Source: Bacteroidota bacterium (GTDB taxonomy: Bacteria > Bacteroidota > Bacteroidia > Flavobacteriales > Weeksellaceae). Taken from it: 64,000 bases of DNA. The translations under genes and the position numbers were made by a program. The stretch spans positions 1 through 64,000 of the forward strand of contig JAEWIR010000001.1 in assembly GCA_023386965.1 (NCBI GenBank). Reading direction: 5' to 3'. Positions 24,460 through 35,038 of the stretch are shown piece after piece. Within the stretch, counting starts at the first letter, position 1, and each line of letters opens with the position of its first letter. The notes below the pieces were generated by a model. The model searched no databases. It was given only the letters and a program-made list of their open reading frames with translations, and was not told the origin of the DNA.

Positions 24460-24911
24460 TGAAAAAGACCTTAAAAATCATCTTCTATGTTGTAGCGGTT
24501 CTTTTGCTGATCCAGCTGATACCTGTAGACAGAAACAATATTCCGGTAGATCCGGCGGCAGATTTTGTGAAGGTGACGGAAGCGCCGGCTGAGGTAACTT
24601 CCGTCCTTAAAAGGTCCTGTTACGACTGCCACTCCAATGAAACTGTTTATCCGCAGTATGCCTATATCGCGCCTTTCTCATGGTCGGTGAAGCATCATGT
24701 GAACAAAGGAAGAAAGCACGTAAACTTTTCGCAATGGGCAGCATACAATAAGGAGCAAAAACGGGGGATTCTGGAAAAAACGGTGCATGTTTTGGAAGAC
24801 CGGAAAATGCCTTTGCCTGTCTATGTTTCCTATCATGAAGAGGCGGCGCTTACCCCTGACGACCGTAAGGTGTTGATCCAGTATTTTAAAACGCTGGCCG
24901 ATTCCAAATAA
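24456..24911 (+). CDS. Haem-binding domain protein (Haem_bd family)
   Basis: Protein of 151 residues with an N-terminal membrane helix (about 5-22) and a single CxxCH haem-c site, CYDCH (Cys55, Cys58, His59), followed by the family-typical NETVYPQYAYIAPFSW. It should be anchored to the inner membrane with the haem in the periplasm. Its coupling to the Ig-like lipoprotein (4 bp overlap) is unexplained. The partner in electron transfer is not evident. Confidence 0.85.
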   Translation: MMKKTLKIIFYVVAVLLLIQLIPVDRNNIPVDPAADFVKVTEAPAEVTSVLKRSCYDCHSNETVYPQYAYIAPFSWSVKHHVNKGRKHVNFSQWAAYNKEQKRGILEKTVHVLEDRKMPLPVYVSYHEEAALTPDDRKVLIQYFKTLADSK

Positions 24912-24915
24912 AAAT

Positions 24916-24942
24916 AAACGCCGTCCATTACGGAAAGCGTTT
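24916..24942. terminator. Bidirectional terminator between Haem_bd gene and fumC
   Basis: AAACGC (24916-24921) pairs with GCGTTT (24937-24942), with a further CCGT/ACGG pairing inside. T-rich sequence follows on the minus strand (TTTATTTTTATTT), so it best serves fumC-distal read-through blocking from the minus side and may act both ways. Confidence 0.65.
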
Positions 24943-24965
24943 TACTGTTTAGGGTTGGTTAGCTT

Positions 24966-26348
24966 TTAAACCATATTTTCCGGTTTTACCCATTCGTCAA
25001 ACTGCTCCGCAGTCAGCAAGCCCAGATTTACAGCTTCCTCCTTTAGGGTCGTGCCGTTTTTATGGGCGGTCTTGGCAATTGTGGCCGCATTTTCATAGCC
25101 TATGTGCGTGTTCAGTGCGGTGACCAGCATTAAACTTTTATCAACCAGTTCTTTGATGCGCGGAAGGTTGGGTTCAATTCCCACAGCACAGTGGTCATTG
25201 AAGGAAATACAGGCGTCGCCCAGAAGTTGCGCGGATTGCAGGAAATTGTAGGCCATCAGAGGTTTGAAGACGTTAAGTTCATAATTGCCCTGTGTGCCGG
25301 CGAAGGAAATTGAAGTGTCATTGCCAAGCACCTGGGCGCACACCATGGTGAGGGCCTCATTCTGCGTTGGATTCACTTTACCCGGCATAATAGAAGAGCC
25401 CGGTTCATTTTCCGGGATAAAGATTTCGCCAATGCCGCTTCGTGGCCCCGAGGCCAGCATTCGGATATCCTGTGCAATCTTAAAGAGTGCGACCGAAAGC
25501 TGTTTAAGGGCGCCGTGGCTTTCCACAATCGCGTCGTGAGCAGCTAATGCTTCAAATTTATTAGGTGCAGTGACAAAGGGCAGACCGGTAAATTCGGAAA
25601 TGTATTTTGCTACCAGGACATCATAACCTTCCGGCGTATTCAATCCCGTTCCTACAGCCGTTCCGCCCAGCGCCAGTTCCTGAAGGTGATCCAGCGTATG
25701 TGTTATGGCCTTCATCGCATAATCCAGCTGCGCGGCGTAACCGGAGAATTCCTGTCCTAAGGTGAGAGGCGTTGCATCCATGAGGTGCGTCCGGCCGATT
25801 TTAACAATATCTTTAAATTCATTGCTTTTGGTAAGCAGTGTATCACGAAGTATTTCAACTGCGGGCAGCGTGTGTTCCACCACTTTCTTATAGGCCGCGA
25901 TATGCATAGCCGTCGGAAATGTGTCGTTGGAACTTTGTGATTTGTTTACATCATCATTGGGATGAATGACGGATTTCTCGCCTAATTTTCCTCCATTATT
26001 AACATGAGCCCGGTTGGAAATCACTTCATTCAGGTTCATATTGCTCTGGGTACCGGAACCCGTTTGCCAGATCACCAGCGGAAACTGGTCATCCAGATTG
26101 CCTTCCAGTATCTCATCGCAGGCCCGGCTGATGTGATCCCGTTTCTCTTCTGAAAGAACACCCAGGTCACAGTTTGCGTAAGCGGCAGCTTTCTTGAGAT
26201 AGGCAAATGCCTCAATGATTTCATGGGGCATTGAACCTTCCGGGCCGATCTTAAAATTATTTCTTGACCGTTCGGTCTGGGCGCCCCAGAATTTATCTGC
26301 CGGCACCTGAACTTCACCCATCGTATCTTTTTCCGTTCTGTAATTCAT
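24966..26348 (-). CDS. fumC: Fumarate hydratase, class II
   Basis: Iron-independent fumarase of 460 residues, the usual length, interconverting fumarate and L-malate in the TCA cycle. The superfamily signature GSSIMPGKVNP (about 315-325) contains the catalytic serine loop, and the family landmarks SQSSNDTFPTAMH and GRTHLMDATPLTLGQE are intact. It forms a tetramer in the cytoplasm. It is transcribed away from an unrelated class I fumarase whose start is 163 bp off, so the cell has both the oxygen-stable and the iron-sulfur enzyme. Confidence 0.96.
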   Translation of the reverse strand: MNYRTEKDTMGEVQVPADKFWGAQTERSRNNFKIGPEGSMPHEIIEAFAYLKKAAAYANCDLGVLSEEKRDHISRACDEILEGNLDDQFPLVIWQTGSGTQSNMNLNEVISNRAHVNNGGKLGEKSVIHPNDDVNKSQSSNDTFPTAMHIAAYKKVVEHTLPAVEILRDTLLTKSNEFKDIVKIGRTHLMDATPLTLGQEFSGYAAQLDYAMKAITHTLDHLQELALGGTAVGTGLNTPEGYDVLVAKYISEFTGLPFVTAPNKFEALAAHDAIVESHGALKQLSVALFKIAQDIRMLASGPRSGIGEIFIPENEPGSSIMPGKVNPTQNEALTMVCAQVLGNDTSISFAGTQGNYELNVFKPLMAYNFLQSAQLLGDACISFNDHCAVGIEPNLPRIKELVDKSLMLVTALNTHIGYENAATIAKTAHKNGTTLKEEAVNLGLLTAEQFDEWVKPENMV

Positions 26349-26485
26349 GTTGGTTAATTTTGAGAATAAAGTTAATCAATTTAAATTTGAACTACCCGAG
26401 CGTTGAGGTTTCTACTACCTTTTCCGGCAGCCGTAAATACACTCAAGTCTGCATAATATCAGTTTTTCATCATCCTTATTTTCAC

Positions 26486-26493
26486 TAATTTTG
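26486..26493 (+). promoter_or_regulatory. Predicted -7 box for the class I fumarase gene
   Basis: TAATTTTG matches the consensus and ends 18 bp before the ATG at 26512. Confidence 0.5.
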
Positions 26494-26511
26494 CACCACC
26501 AAAATTAAGCT

Positions 26512-28119
26512 ATGGAATTTCAATATCAGGAACCTTATCCTATACTAAAGGACGATACCAAATACAGAAAACTCAGTTCTGAATATTTAAAGATCGATTA
26601 TCTTGGAGGACGTGAAATCCTTTCGGTAGATCCCAAAGCACTGGAACTTCTTGCCGAGAATGCACTGGCCGATGTTTCCTTTATGCTGAGGTCTTCCCAC
26701 CTGCAAAAACTGCGCAATATCATTGATGATCCGGAGGCTACCGATAATGACCGTTTTGTAGCCTATAATCTCCTTCAGAACGCAGCTGTAGCCGCTGAAG
26801 GTGCACTGCCTTCCTGTCAGGATACGGGAACTGCCATCTGTGTGGCGAAAAAAGGCGAGAATGTATATACGGGTGCCGATGACGCCGAATGGATTTCGCG
26901 CGGCATCTACAATACTTATCAGAGCAGAAACCTTCGCTTTTCGCAGGTGGTACCTTTAACTATGTTTGAAGAGAAAAATTCCGGAACAAACCTTCCCGCT
27001 CAGATTGACATTTATGCAACCAAAGGCGAAGAATACAAATTTCTTTTCCTGGCCAAGGGCGGTGGTTCTGCAAACAAGACTTTTCTTTACCAAAAAACCA
27101 AGTCATTGCTTAATGATAAAGCTCTGGAAGCATTTGTCCGTGAGCGTATTATGGATCTGGGTACTGCAGCCTGCCCGCCGTATCACCTGGCACTGGTTAT
27201 CGGCGGAACTTCAGCAGAAGCGAACCTTGCGGCAGTGAAAAAGGCCAGTGCCGGTTACTATGACCATTTGCCTACCGAAGGAAATATGGGCGGACAGGCC
27301 TTCCGCGACCTGGAATGGGAACGCCGCGTGCAGGAGATCTGTCAGGAAAGTTCCATCGGAGCACAGTTTGGCGGCAAATACCTTACCCATGATGTACGGG
27401 TAATCCGTTTGCCGAGGCATGCCGCTTCCTGTCCGGTAGGAATGGGTGTTTCCTGCTCTGCAGACCGTAACATAAAAGGATTCATCAACCGCGAGGGTAT
27501 ATTCCTGGAGCAACTGGAGACCGACCCAAAAAGATTTCTGCCGGAAACAGCACCACACCTGGAGGCGCCGGTTCAGATTAACCTGAACAGACCGATGCCC
27601 GAAATCCTGGCAGAACTGTCGCAGTATCCAATCAAGACACGTTTAAGCCTTAACGGGACGCTGATCGTGGCCCGGGATATTGCCCATGCAAAGATTAAAG
27701 AACTGATTGACAGCGGACAGCCGATGCCCGAATATTTTAAGAACCATCCTGTGTATTATGCGGGGCCGGCTAAGACACCGGACGGCATGGCTTCAGGAAG
27801 TTTTGGACCTACAACCGCCGGACGTATGGATGTTTATGTAGATGAATTCCAGAGTTTGGGGGGCTCCATGATTATGCTGGCCAAAGGAAACCGCTCTAAA
27901 GAGGTGACCAATGCCTGTGCGAAATATGGCGGATTCTATCTGGGCTCTATTGGCGGACCTGCCGCTATCCTGGCTAAGGAGAATATTAAATCTGTAGAGG
28001 TAGTGGATTTTGAAGAGTTAGGAATGGAAGCCGTTCGTAAGATTGAAATAGAGAACTTTCCGGCCTTCATCATTTCTGATGACAAAGGCAATGATTTTTT
28101 TGAATCTATAGGCAAATAG
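26512..28119 (+). CDS. Fumarate hydratase, class I (4Fe-4S)
   Basis: Enzyme of 535 residues, the length of single-chain FumA/FumB-type fumarases, which use a 4Fe-4S cluster to hydrate fumarate. Candidate cluster cysteines are in SCQDTGTA (about Cys103), TAACPPYH (about Cys222) and SCPVGMGVSC (about 304-312). The C-terminal beta domain carries the KTPDGMASGSFGPTTAGRMD segment. Close mesaconate or tartrate activities occur in the family. Such enzymes are damaged by superoxide, and the organism also has fumC alongside, which suggests alternative use under oxidative or iron-limited conditions (inference). Confidence 0.94.
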   Translation: MEFQYQEPYPILKDDTKYRKLSSEYLKIDYLGGREILSVDPKALELLAENALADVSFMLRSSHLQKLRNIIDDPEATDNDRFVAYNLLQNAAVAAEGALPSCQDTGTAICVAKKGENVYTGADDAEWISRGIYNTYQSRNLRFSQVVPLTMFEEKNSGTNLPAQIDIYATKGEEYKFLFLAKGGGSANKTFLYQKTKSLLNDKALEAFVRERIMDLGTAACPPYHLALVIGGTSAEANLAAVKKASAGYYDHLPTEGNMGGQAFRDLEWERRVQEICQESSIGAQFGGKYLTHDVRVIRLPRHAASCPVGMGVSCSADRNIKGFINREGIFLEQLETDPKRFLPETAPHLEAPVQINLNRPMPEILAELSQYPIKTRLSLNGTLIVARDIAHAKIKELIDSGQPMPEYFKNHPVYYAGPAKTPDGMASGSFGPTTAGRMDVYVDEFQSLGGSMIMLAKGNRSKEVTNACAKYGGFYLGSIGGPAAILAKENIKSVEVVDFEELGMEAVRKIEIENFPAFIISDDKGNDFFESIGK

Positions 28120-28204
28120 CACGTTATAGGGTCGTAACCTTTGTTAATCGAAGGTTACTGTCCAAAAAATCAGGGGAAAACTTTTATTATCAACTAAATT
28201 AATT

Positions 28205-28212
28205 TAATTTTG
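28205..28212 (+). promoter_or_regulatory. Predicted -7 box for the small His-tailed membrane protein gene
   Basis: TAATTTTG, a full match to TAnnTTTG, 17 bp before the ATG at 28230. Confidence 0.5.
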
Positions 28213-28229
28213 CTCAAAATCTGAAATCG

Positions 28230-28517
28230 ATGTTATTACTATTATCTTCATTCTGGCCAGGCTACCAGTTTTTTTGGTTCGTATTCTTTGTATTTATGTT
28301 GCTGGTAGGATTCTGGTGCATAATCATGTTTTTCGGTGTGGTAATCCCAATGTGGCTTACTTCAGGACTGAAAGAATATTTTGGTAAGACGGCACCCTTC
28401 GATCCGGAAGATGTTCGCCGGAAAACAGTGGTGGAGCAGGGCGCTGAGGTAATATACAGCAATCCCAAAGGCAATGGTCCTTTCATTCATCATCACGACA
28501 GTCACGGTCATCACTAG
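28230..28517 (+). CDS. Small membrane protein with His-rich tail, unknown function
   Basis: Protein of 95 residues that I do not recognise. Residues about 10-45 are strongly hydrophobic and aromatic, enough for one long or two short membrane helices. A soluble segment follows (LKEYFGKTAPFDPEDVRRKT) and the end is HHHDSHGHH, a cluster that could bind metal. It has its own -7 box and a terminator after it, so it looks like a genuine single-gene unit. Gene-like codon use and the promoter support it as real; no function is proposed. Confidence 0.7.
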   Translation: MLLLLSSFWPGYQFFWFVFFVFMLLVGFWCIIMFFGVVIPMWLTSGLKEYFGKTAPFDPEDVRRKTVVEQGAEVIYSNPKGNGPFIHHHDSHGHH

Positions 28518-28583
28518 TTGATGTCATCGCTTTTCCCCACAGACCCGGGAAATGGCGGTTACAAAGCAAAATCATATATATGT

Positions 28584-28618
28584 TCAGCCTCTGTATTCAG
28601 GGGCTGATTTTTTTATTT
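28584..28618 (+). terminator. Terminator after the small membrane protein gene
   Basis: TCAGCCTC pairs with GGGGCTGA (one G-U pair) and is followed by a run of T residues (TTTTTTTATTT). Confidence 0.8.
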
Positions 28619-28685
28619 AAAAGCTCAATTGGAGCGCACTCAAGGCTCTGTGTACCTGTTACCCTGCATTTTCTCCCATTTTACT

Positions 28686-28693
28686 TATCTTTG
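28686..28693 (+). promoter_or_regulatory. Predicted -7 box for prfA
   Basis: TATCTTTG, a full consensus match, ends 19 bp before the chosen prfA start at 28713, which supports that start over the further upstream in-frame ATG at 28629. Confidence 0.55.
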
Positions 28694-28712
28694 CACTCAC
28701 AAATTCTCCAAA

Positions 28713-29798
28713 ATGTCAAAATCCCTAATACCTAAGCTGGAAGCCATCAAACAGCGCTATAACGAAGTTGCTGACCTTATTATCCAGCCCGATGTAATTT
28801 CAGACCAGAAAAAATATTCATCACTGAATAAAGAGTACAGCGACTTGGGCAAGATTGTAACTGTTTTCGATAAATACAAGCAGGCACTCAAGACCATAGA
28901 GGAGTCGGACGAGATCATTGCTGAAGGTTCGGACCGCGAATTTGTGGAAATGGCAAAAATGGAGAAAAATGAAGCCATTGAGAAACTTCCCGGCCTGGAA
29001 GAGGAACTGAAGGTCCTTCTTATTCCTAAGGATCCCGCCGATGACAAAAATGTCATTATCGAACTCCGCGCAGGAACGGGTGGAGATGAAGCAGCAATCT
29101 TTGTAGAAGATGTATACCGGGCCTACTCCATGTTCTTTAAAGCCAAAGGCTGGAAGCACGAGATAACAGATGCCAGTGAAGCCTCGAAGGGATATAAGGA
29201 ACTTATACTTAAGGTAGAAGGTGACGGTGTTTACGGTATTATGAAGTTTGAATCGGGTGTACACCGCGTGCAGCGTGTTCCGGAGACGGAATCGCAGGGA
29301 AGAGTTCATACCTCCGCAATTACGGTTGCGGTTTTACCTGAAGCCGAAGAAGTGGATTTTGAACTTAATCCGGCAGATATCGAGATGCAGACCTCGCGTT
29401 CCGGTGGCGCCGGTGGGCAGAATGTAAACAAGGTAGAGACCAAAGTGCAGCTTACGCATAAGCCCAGCGGCATGGTGGTAGTTTGCCAGCAGGCGCGTTC
29501 TCAGCTGGCCAACCGTGAGCTGGCAATGGAAATGCTGCGTACCAAACTGTACGATATTGAGTTGCAGAAGGTAACCGGCGATATTGCGGCACAGCGTAAG
29601 ACAATGGTTTCCACAGGTGACAGGTCGGCTAAGATTAAAACCTATAACTATTCGCAGGGAAGGGTGACGGACCACCGCATCAATAAATCCATTTATAATC
29701 TGGATGCCTATATGAACGGCGATATTCAGGAAATGATTGATGCAGTAATCATGGCCGAGAATGCAGAAAAAATGAAAGGTGAGGAGGAAAATTATTAG
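28713..29798 (+). CDS. prfA: Peptide chain release factor 1
   Basis: Class I release factor of 361 residues that reads UAA and UAG and triggers peptide release on the ribosome. The GGQ catalytic motif is at 234-236 (SGGAGGQNVNK) and the RF1-type anticodon tripeptide is PET at 190-192 (RVPETES), within the P-x-T rule. I start at the ATG at 28713 (MSKSLIPKLEA), which fits the family N-terminus and the promoter. Apparently monocistronic or cotranscribed with the small lipoprotein gene 48 bp downstream. Confidence 0.95.
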   Translation: MSKSLIPKLEAIKQRYNEVADLIIQPDVISDQKKYSSLNKEYSDLGKIVTVFDKYKQALKTIEESDEIIAEGSDREFVEMAKMEKNEAIEKLPGLEEELKVLLIPKDPADDKNVIIELRAGTGGDEAAIFVEDVYRAYSMFFKAKGWKHEITDASEASKGYKELILKVEGDGVYGIMKFESGVHRVQRVPETESQGRVHTSAITVAVLPEAEEVDFELNPADIEMQTSRSGGAGGQNVNKVETKVQLTHKPSGMVVVCQQARSQLANRELAMEMLRTKLYDIELQKVTGDIAAQRKTMVSTGDRSAKIKTYNYSQGRVTDHRINKSIYNLDAYMNGDIQEMIDAVIMAENAEKMKGEEENY

Positions 29799-29846
29799 TA
29801 TTTAATTAAGATGTCCTATCTTAGCGCACATTAAAAATATTTAAAT

Positions 29847-30113
29847 ATGAAAAAATCAATCTTTATGGCGGCAGCATTTGCCGCAGTGACCCTAATTTCA
29901 TGTAAGAAAACTGAAACAACTGCAACAGACGTTAATGCAGATTCTGCTGACGCGGTTGTTATCGTAGATGCTGACTCTATGCCGGTAATGTCTGACTCTA
30001 CAGCTGTAGGCGGTGCATTGAATGCTACAGGTGACGCTATCGAAGAAGGTGCTCAGAACGTGAAAGAAGGAGCTCAGGAAGCGACTGACGGTGATGGTGA
30101 TATCACTAAGTAA
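29847..30113 (+). CDS. Small lipoprotein, unknown function
   Basis: Protein of 88 residues with a lipobox (TLISC, Cys19). The mature part is short, acidic and low in complexity (many A, D, T), with an amphipathic stretch GDAIEEGAQNVKEGAQEA that looks like a short helix or entericidin/apolipoprotein-like repeat (EGAQ occurs twice). Such tiny lipoproteins are common in flavobacteria. TATCTTAG at 29817-29824 is a near-consensus -7 box and a terminator follows, so it is probably strongly and singly expressed. Confidence 0.75.
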   Translation: MKKSIFMAAAFAAVTLISCKKTETTATDVNADSADAVVIVDADSMPVMSDSTAVGGALNATGDAIEEGAQNVKEGAQEATDGDGDITK

Positions 30114-30134
30114 TCACTGTATCAATAAGAATTA

Positions 30135-30164
30135 AGTCTTTCCAACCGGGAAGGCTTTTTTTGT
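30135..30164 (+). terminator. Terminator after the small lipoprotein gene
   Basis: AGTCTTTCC pairs with GGGAAGGCT using two G-U pairs around a short loop and runs into seven T residues. Confidence 0.75.
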
Positions 30165-30231
30165 GGAAAATGAATGCATAATAATCTCGACACTTTACCA
30201 TAATATTTAAATTTAATGACTAATTTTAAAT

Positions 30232-30714
30232 ATGAGAAAGTTACTGCTGCTCTTCTGTATCATTTTCCAGGCAACGCTTCAGGCACAACAGGAATCCATA
30301 CCTCTTATCAAATTTGAAGAGCTGGAGAAAAGGATCGAGCAAACCTCCGCCAGACTGCTGATCGTCAATTTCTGGGCTACAACATGCGCGCCCTGTGTTA
30401 AGGAACTTCCGCATTTTATGGAAGTTAAACGCAGGTATGAAGCTAATCCGGAATTTAGGATGCTTCTGGTCTCCCTGGACAGAGCCAAAGATATGGAAAG
30501 GGTCAAAAAATTTATACACCAAAAAAACATTACGGCAGAAGTGGTGCTCCTGGACGATAACAAGCGGATGAATACCTGGATTCCGCGCTTTGATGCCGAA
30601 TGGGGCGGAGAAATCCCGGTAACCGTTCTGTATAAGGCGGGTAAGAAAGTAGCTTTCAAAAATGGGGAAATGTCCGAAGCGGAACTGGAGGATATGATCC
30701 GTACCCACTTATAG
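30232..30714 (+). CDS. TlpA-like thioredoxin-fold protein
   Basis: Exported thioredoxin-fold protein of 160 residues; signal ends near LQAQQ (about residue 20). The redox motif is CAPC in WATTCAPCVKE (about 51-54), and the cis-proline loop is GEIPVTVL. It should act on disulfides in the periplasm, for example in cytochrome c maturation or repair of oxidised proteins. It is 21 bp upstream of a second exported thioredoxin-like protein and the two likely form one transcript. Confidence 0.85.
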   Translation: MRKLLLLFCIIFQATLQAQQESIPLIKFEELEKRIEQTSARLLIVNFWATTCAPCVKELPHFMEVKRRYEANPEFRMLLVSLDRAKDMERVKKFIHQKNITAEVVLLDDNKRMNTWIPRFDAEWGGEIPVTVLYKAGKKVAFKNGEMSEAELEDMIRTHL

Positions 30715-30735
30715 TAACTCAAATAAATTGATAAT

Positions 30736-31371
30736 ATGAAATCATTCAGAATTTTCCTGTCAGCTGTTTTTATCCTGGCCATGGCATCAGTACACGGCCA
30801 GTTGTCGCCAGCCACACCTGCGAAATACGGTTACTCAATTGGCGATGAAGCCACTGATTTTAAACTAAAGAATATCGACGGCAAAATGGTATCGCTCAGC
30901 GACTACAGGTCTGCCAGAGGATTTATTGTCATTTTTACCTGCAACCACTGTCCTTATGCCAAGAAATATGAGGAGCGGATTGTGGCACTGGACAGGATGT
31001 ATAAATCCAAAGGCTACCCCGTGATTGCCATTAACCCTAACGATCCTGCTGTGCAGCCGGAAGATGGTTTTGAAGAGATGAAACAGCGCGCCAAAGAAAA
31101 AGGATTCACATTTCCTTACCTGGTTGATGAGGGACAGAAAATTTATCCTCAGTACGGCGCAACCAAAACACCTCATGTATTTTTGCTTAATAAGGAAAAG
31201 GGGCGTAATATCGTAAAGTACATTGGCGCAATAGATAATAACTACGAAGATGCATCAGATGTCTCCGAATTCTACCTTCAGGATGCTGTGAACAGTTTGC
31301 TGAAAGAGGAGAAAATCAAAACAGAGAAAACCGTTGCGATAGGCTGCACAATAAAGGTGAAGAAGAAGTAG
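30736..31371 (+). CDS. AhpC/TSA-type thioredoxin-like exported protein
   Basis: Protein of 211 residues with a signal ending near VHGQ (about residue 22). The thioredoxin/peroxiredoxin fold starts at about 35. The motif CNHCPYAKKYEERI (about 71) is characteristic of a thioredoxin family distinct from ordinary peroxiredoxins; the two cysteines are in CNHC. The cis-proline loop is TKTPHVFLL. The C-terminal 35 residues are lysine- and glutamate-rich. Function is probably periplasmic thiol chemistry; the substrate is unknown. Confidence 0.82.
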   Translation: MKSFRIFLSAVFILAMASVHGQLSPATPAKYGYSIGDEATDFKLKNIDGKMVSLSDYRSARGFIVIFTCNHCPYAKKYEERIVALDRMYKSKGYPVIAINPNDPAVQPEDGFEEMKQRAKEKGFTFPYLVDEGQKIYPQYGATKTPHVFLLNKEKGRNIVKYIGAIDNNYEDASDVSEFYLQDAVNSLLKEEKIKTEKTVAIGCTIKVKKK

Positions 31372-31469
31372 GTAGGGCACAAACAGTTTGCGCAGCCGAG
31401 ATTTCTTGTGAAAGGGCTGTTTCCCAAGTGATAAAATCAGTAACTTTATCGGCTGTTAAAGCAAGCACA

Positions 31470-33587
<2,118 letters not shown>

Positions 33588-33604
33588 AATACTCAGAAAA
33601 CTTA

Positions 33605-33633
33605 AATTCCTCCACAACCGGAGGAATTTTTAG
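33605..33633. terminator. Bidirectional terminator between mutase and cytochrome c genes
   Basis: AATTCCTCC pairs with GGAGGAATT around ACAACC, followed by T residues on the plus strand and preceded by A residues that give a T-run on the minus strand. The genes on both sides converge here. Confidence 0.8.
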
Positions 33634-33908
33634 TTTTGCGATATCAGATAATCATAAACCATTTGGTGCTGGTCCGGTGTCAGTTTTGCGCGCGGCGCCA
33701 TTCTGCTTAGTGTCTCAATCCACTCCGCGTCGGTATGTTTAGTGGGTTCGGGTAAATTGTGGCATTTATTGCAGGAGTTTTCAAATACTGTTTTCCCTTG
33801 AGACAGTTTCTCAGAGGAGGTGTATTTAGGCCCCGTGACAGCATTGCTGCGTGCACACGAAACCATGAAAAGCGAAACTGCCGCAGCCGTTAGAATTGTC
33901 TTTTTCAT
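33630..33908 (-). CDS. Small cytochrome c lipoprotein
   Basis: Protein of 92 residues with a lipobox (FMVSC, Cys18) and one haem-c site CNKCH (Cys46, Cys49, His50). The likely axial methionine is in LSRMAP (about 70). It is a minimal monohaem cytochrome anchored by lipid, facing the periplasm or the surface. TAAATTTG on the minus strand (33938-33931) is a consensus -7 box 22 bp upstream. The electron partner is not evident. Confidence 0.85.
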   Translation of the reverse strand: MKKTILTAAAVSLFMVSCARSNAVTGPKYTSSEKLSQGKTVFENSCNKCHNLPEPTKHTDAEWIETLSRMAPRAKLTPDQHQMVYDYLISQN

Positions 33909-33930
33909 AATGGAAATGATTTAATTGTAA

Positions 33931-33938
33931 CAAATTTA
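33931..33938 (-). promoter_or_regulatory. Predicted -7 box for the cytochrome c lipoprotein gene
   Basis: Minus-strand TAAATTTG, 22 bp before the start codon. A plus-strand TATCTTTA (33951-33958), one base off consensus, may serve the divergent epimerase gene. Confidence 0.5.
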
Positions 33939-33984
33939 TTCGCTATCACCTATCTTTATTTATATAATTCCTGACTTTTCATTC

Positions 33985-34977
33985 ATGACTCTCACTTTCA
34001 ACCATTACCGTTTGCATTTACGCGAAACCTTCAGAATAGCCTACGGAAACTATGATTACCGCGACTCGCTTACCGTTGCACTGTCCTCGCATGGTGAATC
34101 CGGCTATGGCGAGTGTGTGGCTGTAAACTACTATGGAATTGACCTTATAAAGTTTAAAAAAAAGTTAGAAACCGTACGGCATAGACTAAGCGGCCAAAAT
34201 ATTGTTCATCCTGGGCAATTCTATAAGTTTCTCCTGACGCTGAATCTTCATCCTTTCCTCCGTTCGGCACTGGATTGCGCTTATTGGGACCTTTACGGTA
34301 AACTGGAAAAGCAAAGTTTGAGTCAGTTGCTGAATTTCCCGCAGCACACCCTGCCTGAGTCATCATTCACAATTAATGTGGCCGATATTGATTCTCAAAT
34401 TAACAAGATGGCTGCGAGTAAATGGACAAGATTCAAGGTAAAATGTAATGGACTGGACAGGTCCAATGTTTTTCGCCTGCAGGAAAGCGGTAAGGATATT
34501 GCTCTGGATTTTAACGCCAGCTTTACTGAAGAGGACTGTAATTTTCTGGAATCGCAAAAGCTGACGGAACACTTCACTTATCTGGAACAGCCACTGCCGG
34601 TTGGAAGGTTTCATGTGTTGAATAAAAATAAAAATGCTCACTGGATGTGCGATGAAGACTGCCAAAGGCTTGCCGATTTACAGCCACTTTCCGGGCATTA
34701 CCGCAGTGTTAACATCAAAGTGATGAAGCTGAGCGGGATTACCCCCGCACTTGAGATGATCGCAGCTGCCCGCAGCATTGGTTTTAAAGTGATGATAGGA
34801 TGCATGACCGAATCTACAGTCGGCATTTCCGCCGGTATCGCTCTGGCCGGTTTGTGTGATTATGCTGATCTGGATGGGGCCAACCTTATATCCAACGATT
34901 TTGCGGAAGGCAGTAAAGTGGTTGACGGCAAATTAATTGTTTCCGAAGCACCCGGACTGGGTATCCGGTTAATCTGA
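33985..34977 (+). CDS. Dipeptide epimerase, enolase superfamily (L-Ala-D/L-Glu type)
   Basis: Protein of 330 residues with a capping domain and a barrel. The catalytic lysines are in RFKVKCNG (KxK, about 150-152) and in NIKVMKLSG (about 247), and the metal ligands are the acidic residues in LDFNASF, YLEQPLP and CDEDC. The C-terminal GCMTEST segment and DLDG also fit muconate-lactonizing-type and dipeptide epimerases. L-Ala-D/L-Glu epimerases recycle murein peptides, which would fit the AmgK/MurU-like genes elsewhere in the window. Substrate specificity is inferred. Confidence 0.83.
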   Translation: MTLTFNHYRLHLRETFRIAYGNYDYRDSLTVALSSHGESGYGECVAVNYYGIDLIKFKKKLETVRHRLSGQNIVHPGQFYKFLLTLNLHPFLRSALDCAYWDLYGKLEKQSLSQLLNFPQHTLPESSFTINVADIDSQINKMAASKWTRFKVKCNGLDRSNVFRLQESGKDIALDFNASFTEEDCNFLESQKLTEHFTYLEQPLPVGRFHVLNKNKNAHWMCDEDCQRLADLQPLSGHYRSVNIKVMKLSGITPALEMIAAARSIGFKVMIGCMTESTVGISAGIALAGLCDYADLDGANLISNDFAEGSKVVDGKLIVSEAPGLGIRLI

Positions 34978-35016
34978 GGGGGCAACAGTAAATTTCAGTC
35001 TTTCATCGGTAAACAT

Positions 35017-35024
35017 TAAATTTG
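35017..35024 (+). promoter_or_regulatory. Predicted -7 box for meaB
   Basis: TAAATTTG, full consensus, ends 14 bp before the meaB ATG at 35039, so the leader is short. Confidence 0.5.
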
Positions 35025-35038
35025 GGTTTTATTTCGGT

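Noticed and set aside
28629..28712. Longer N-terminus for release factor 1 from the upstream ATG
   Set aside because: The added residues include a -7 box and do not match the family; the ATG at 28713 fits both.
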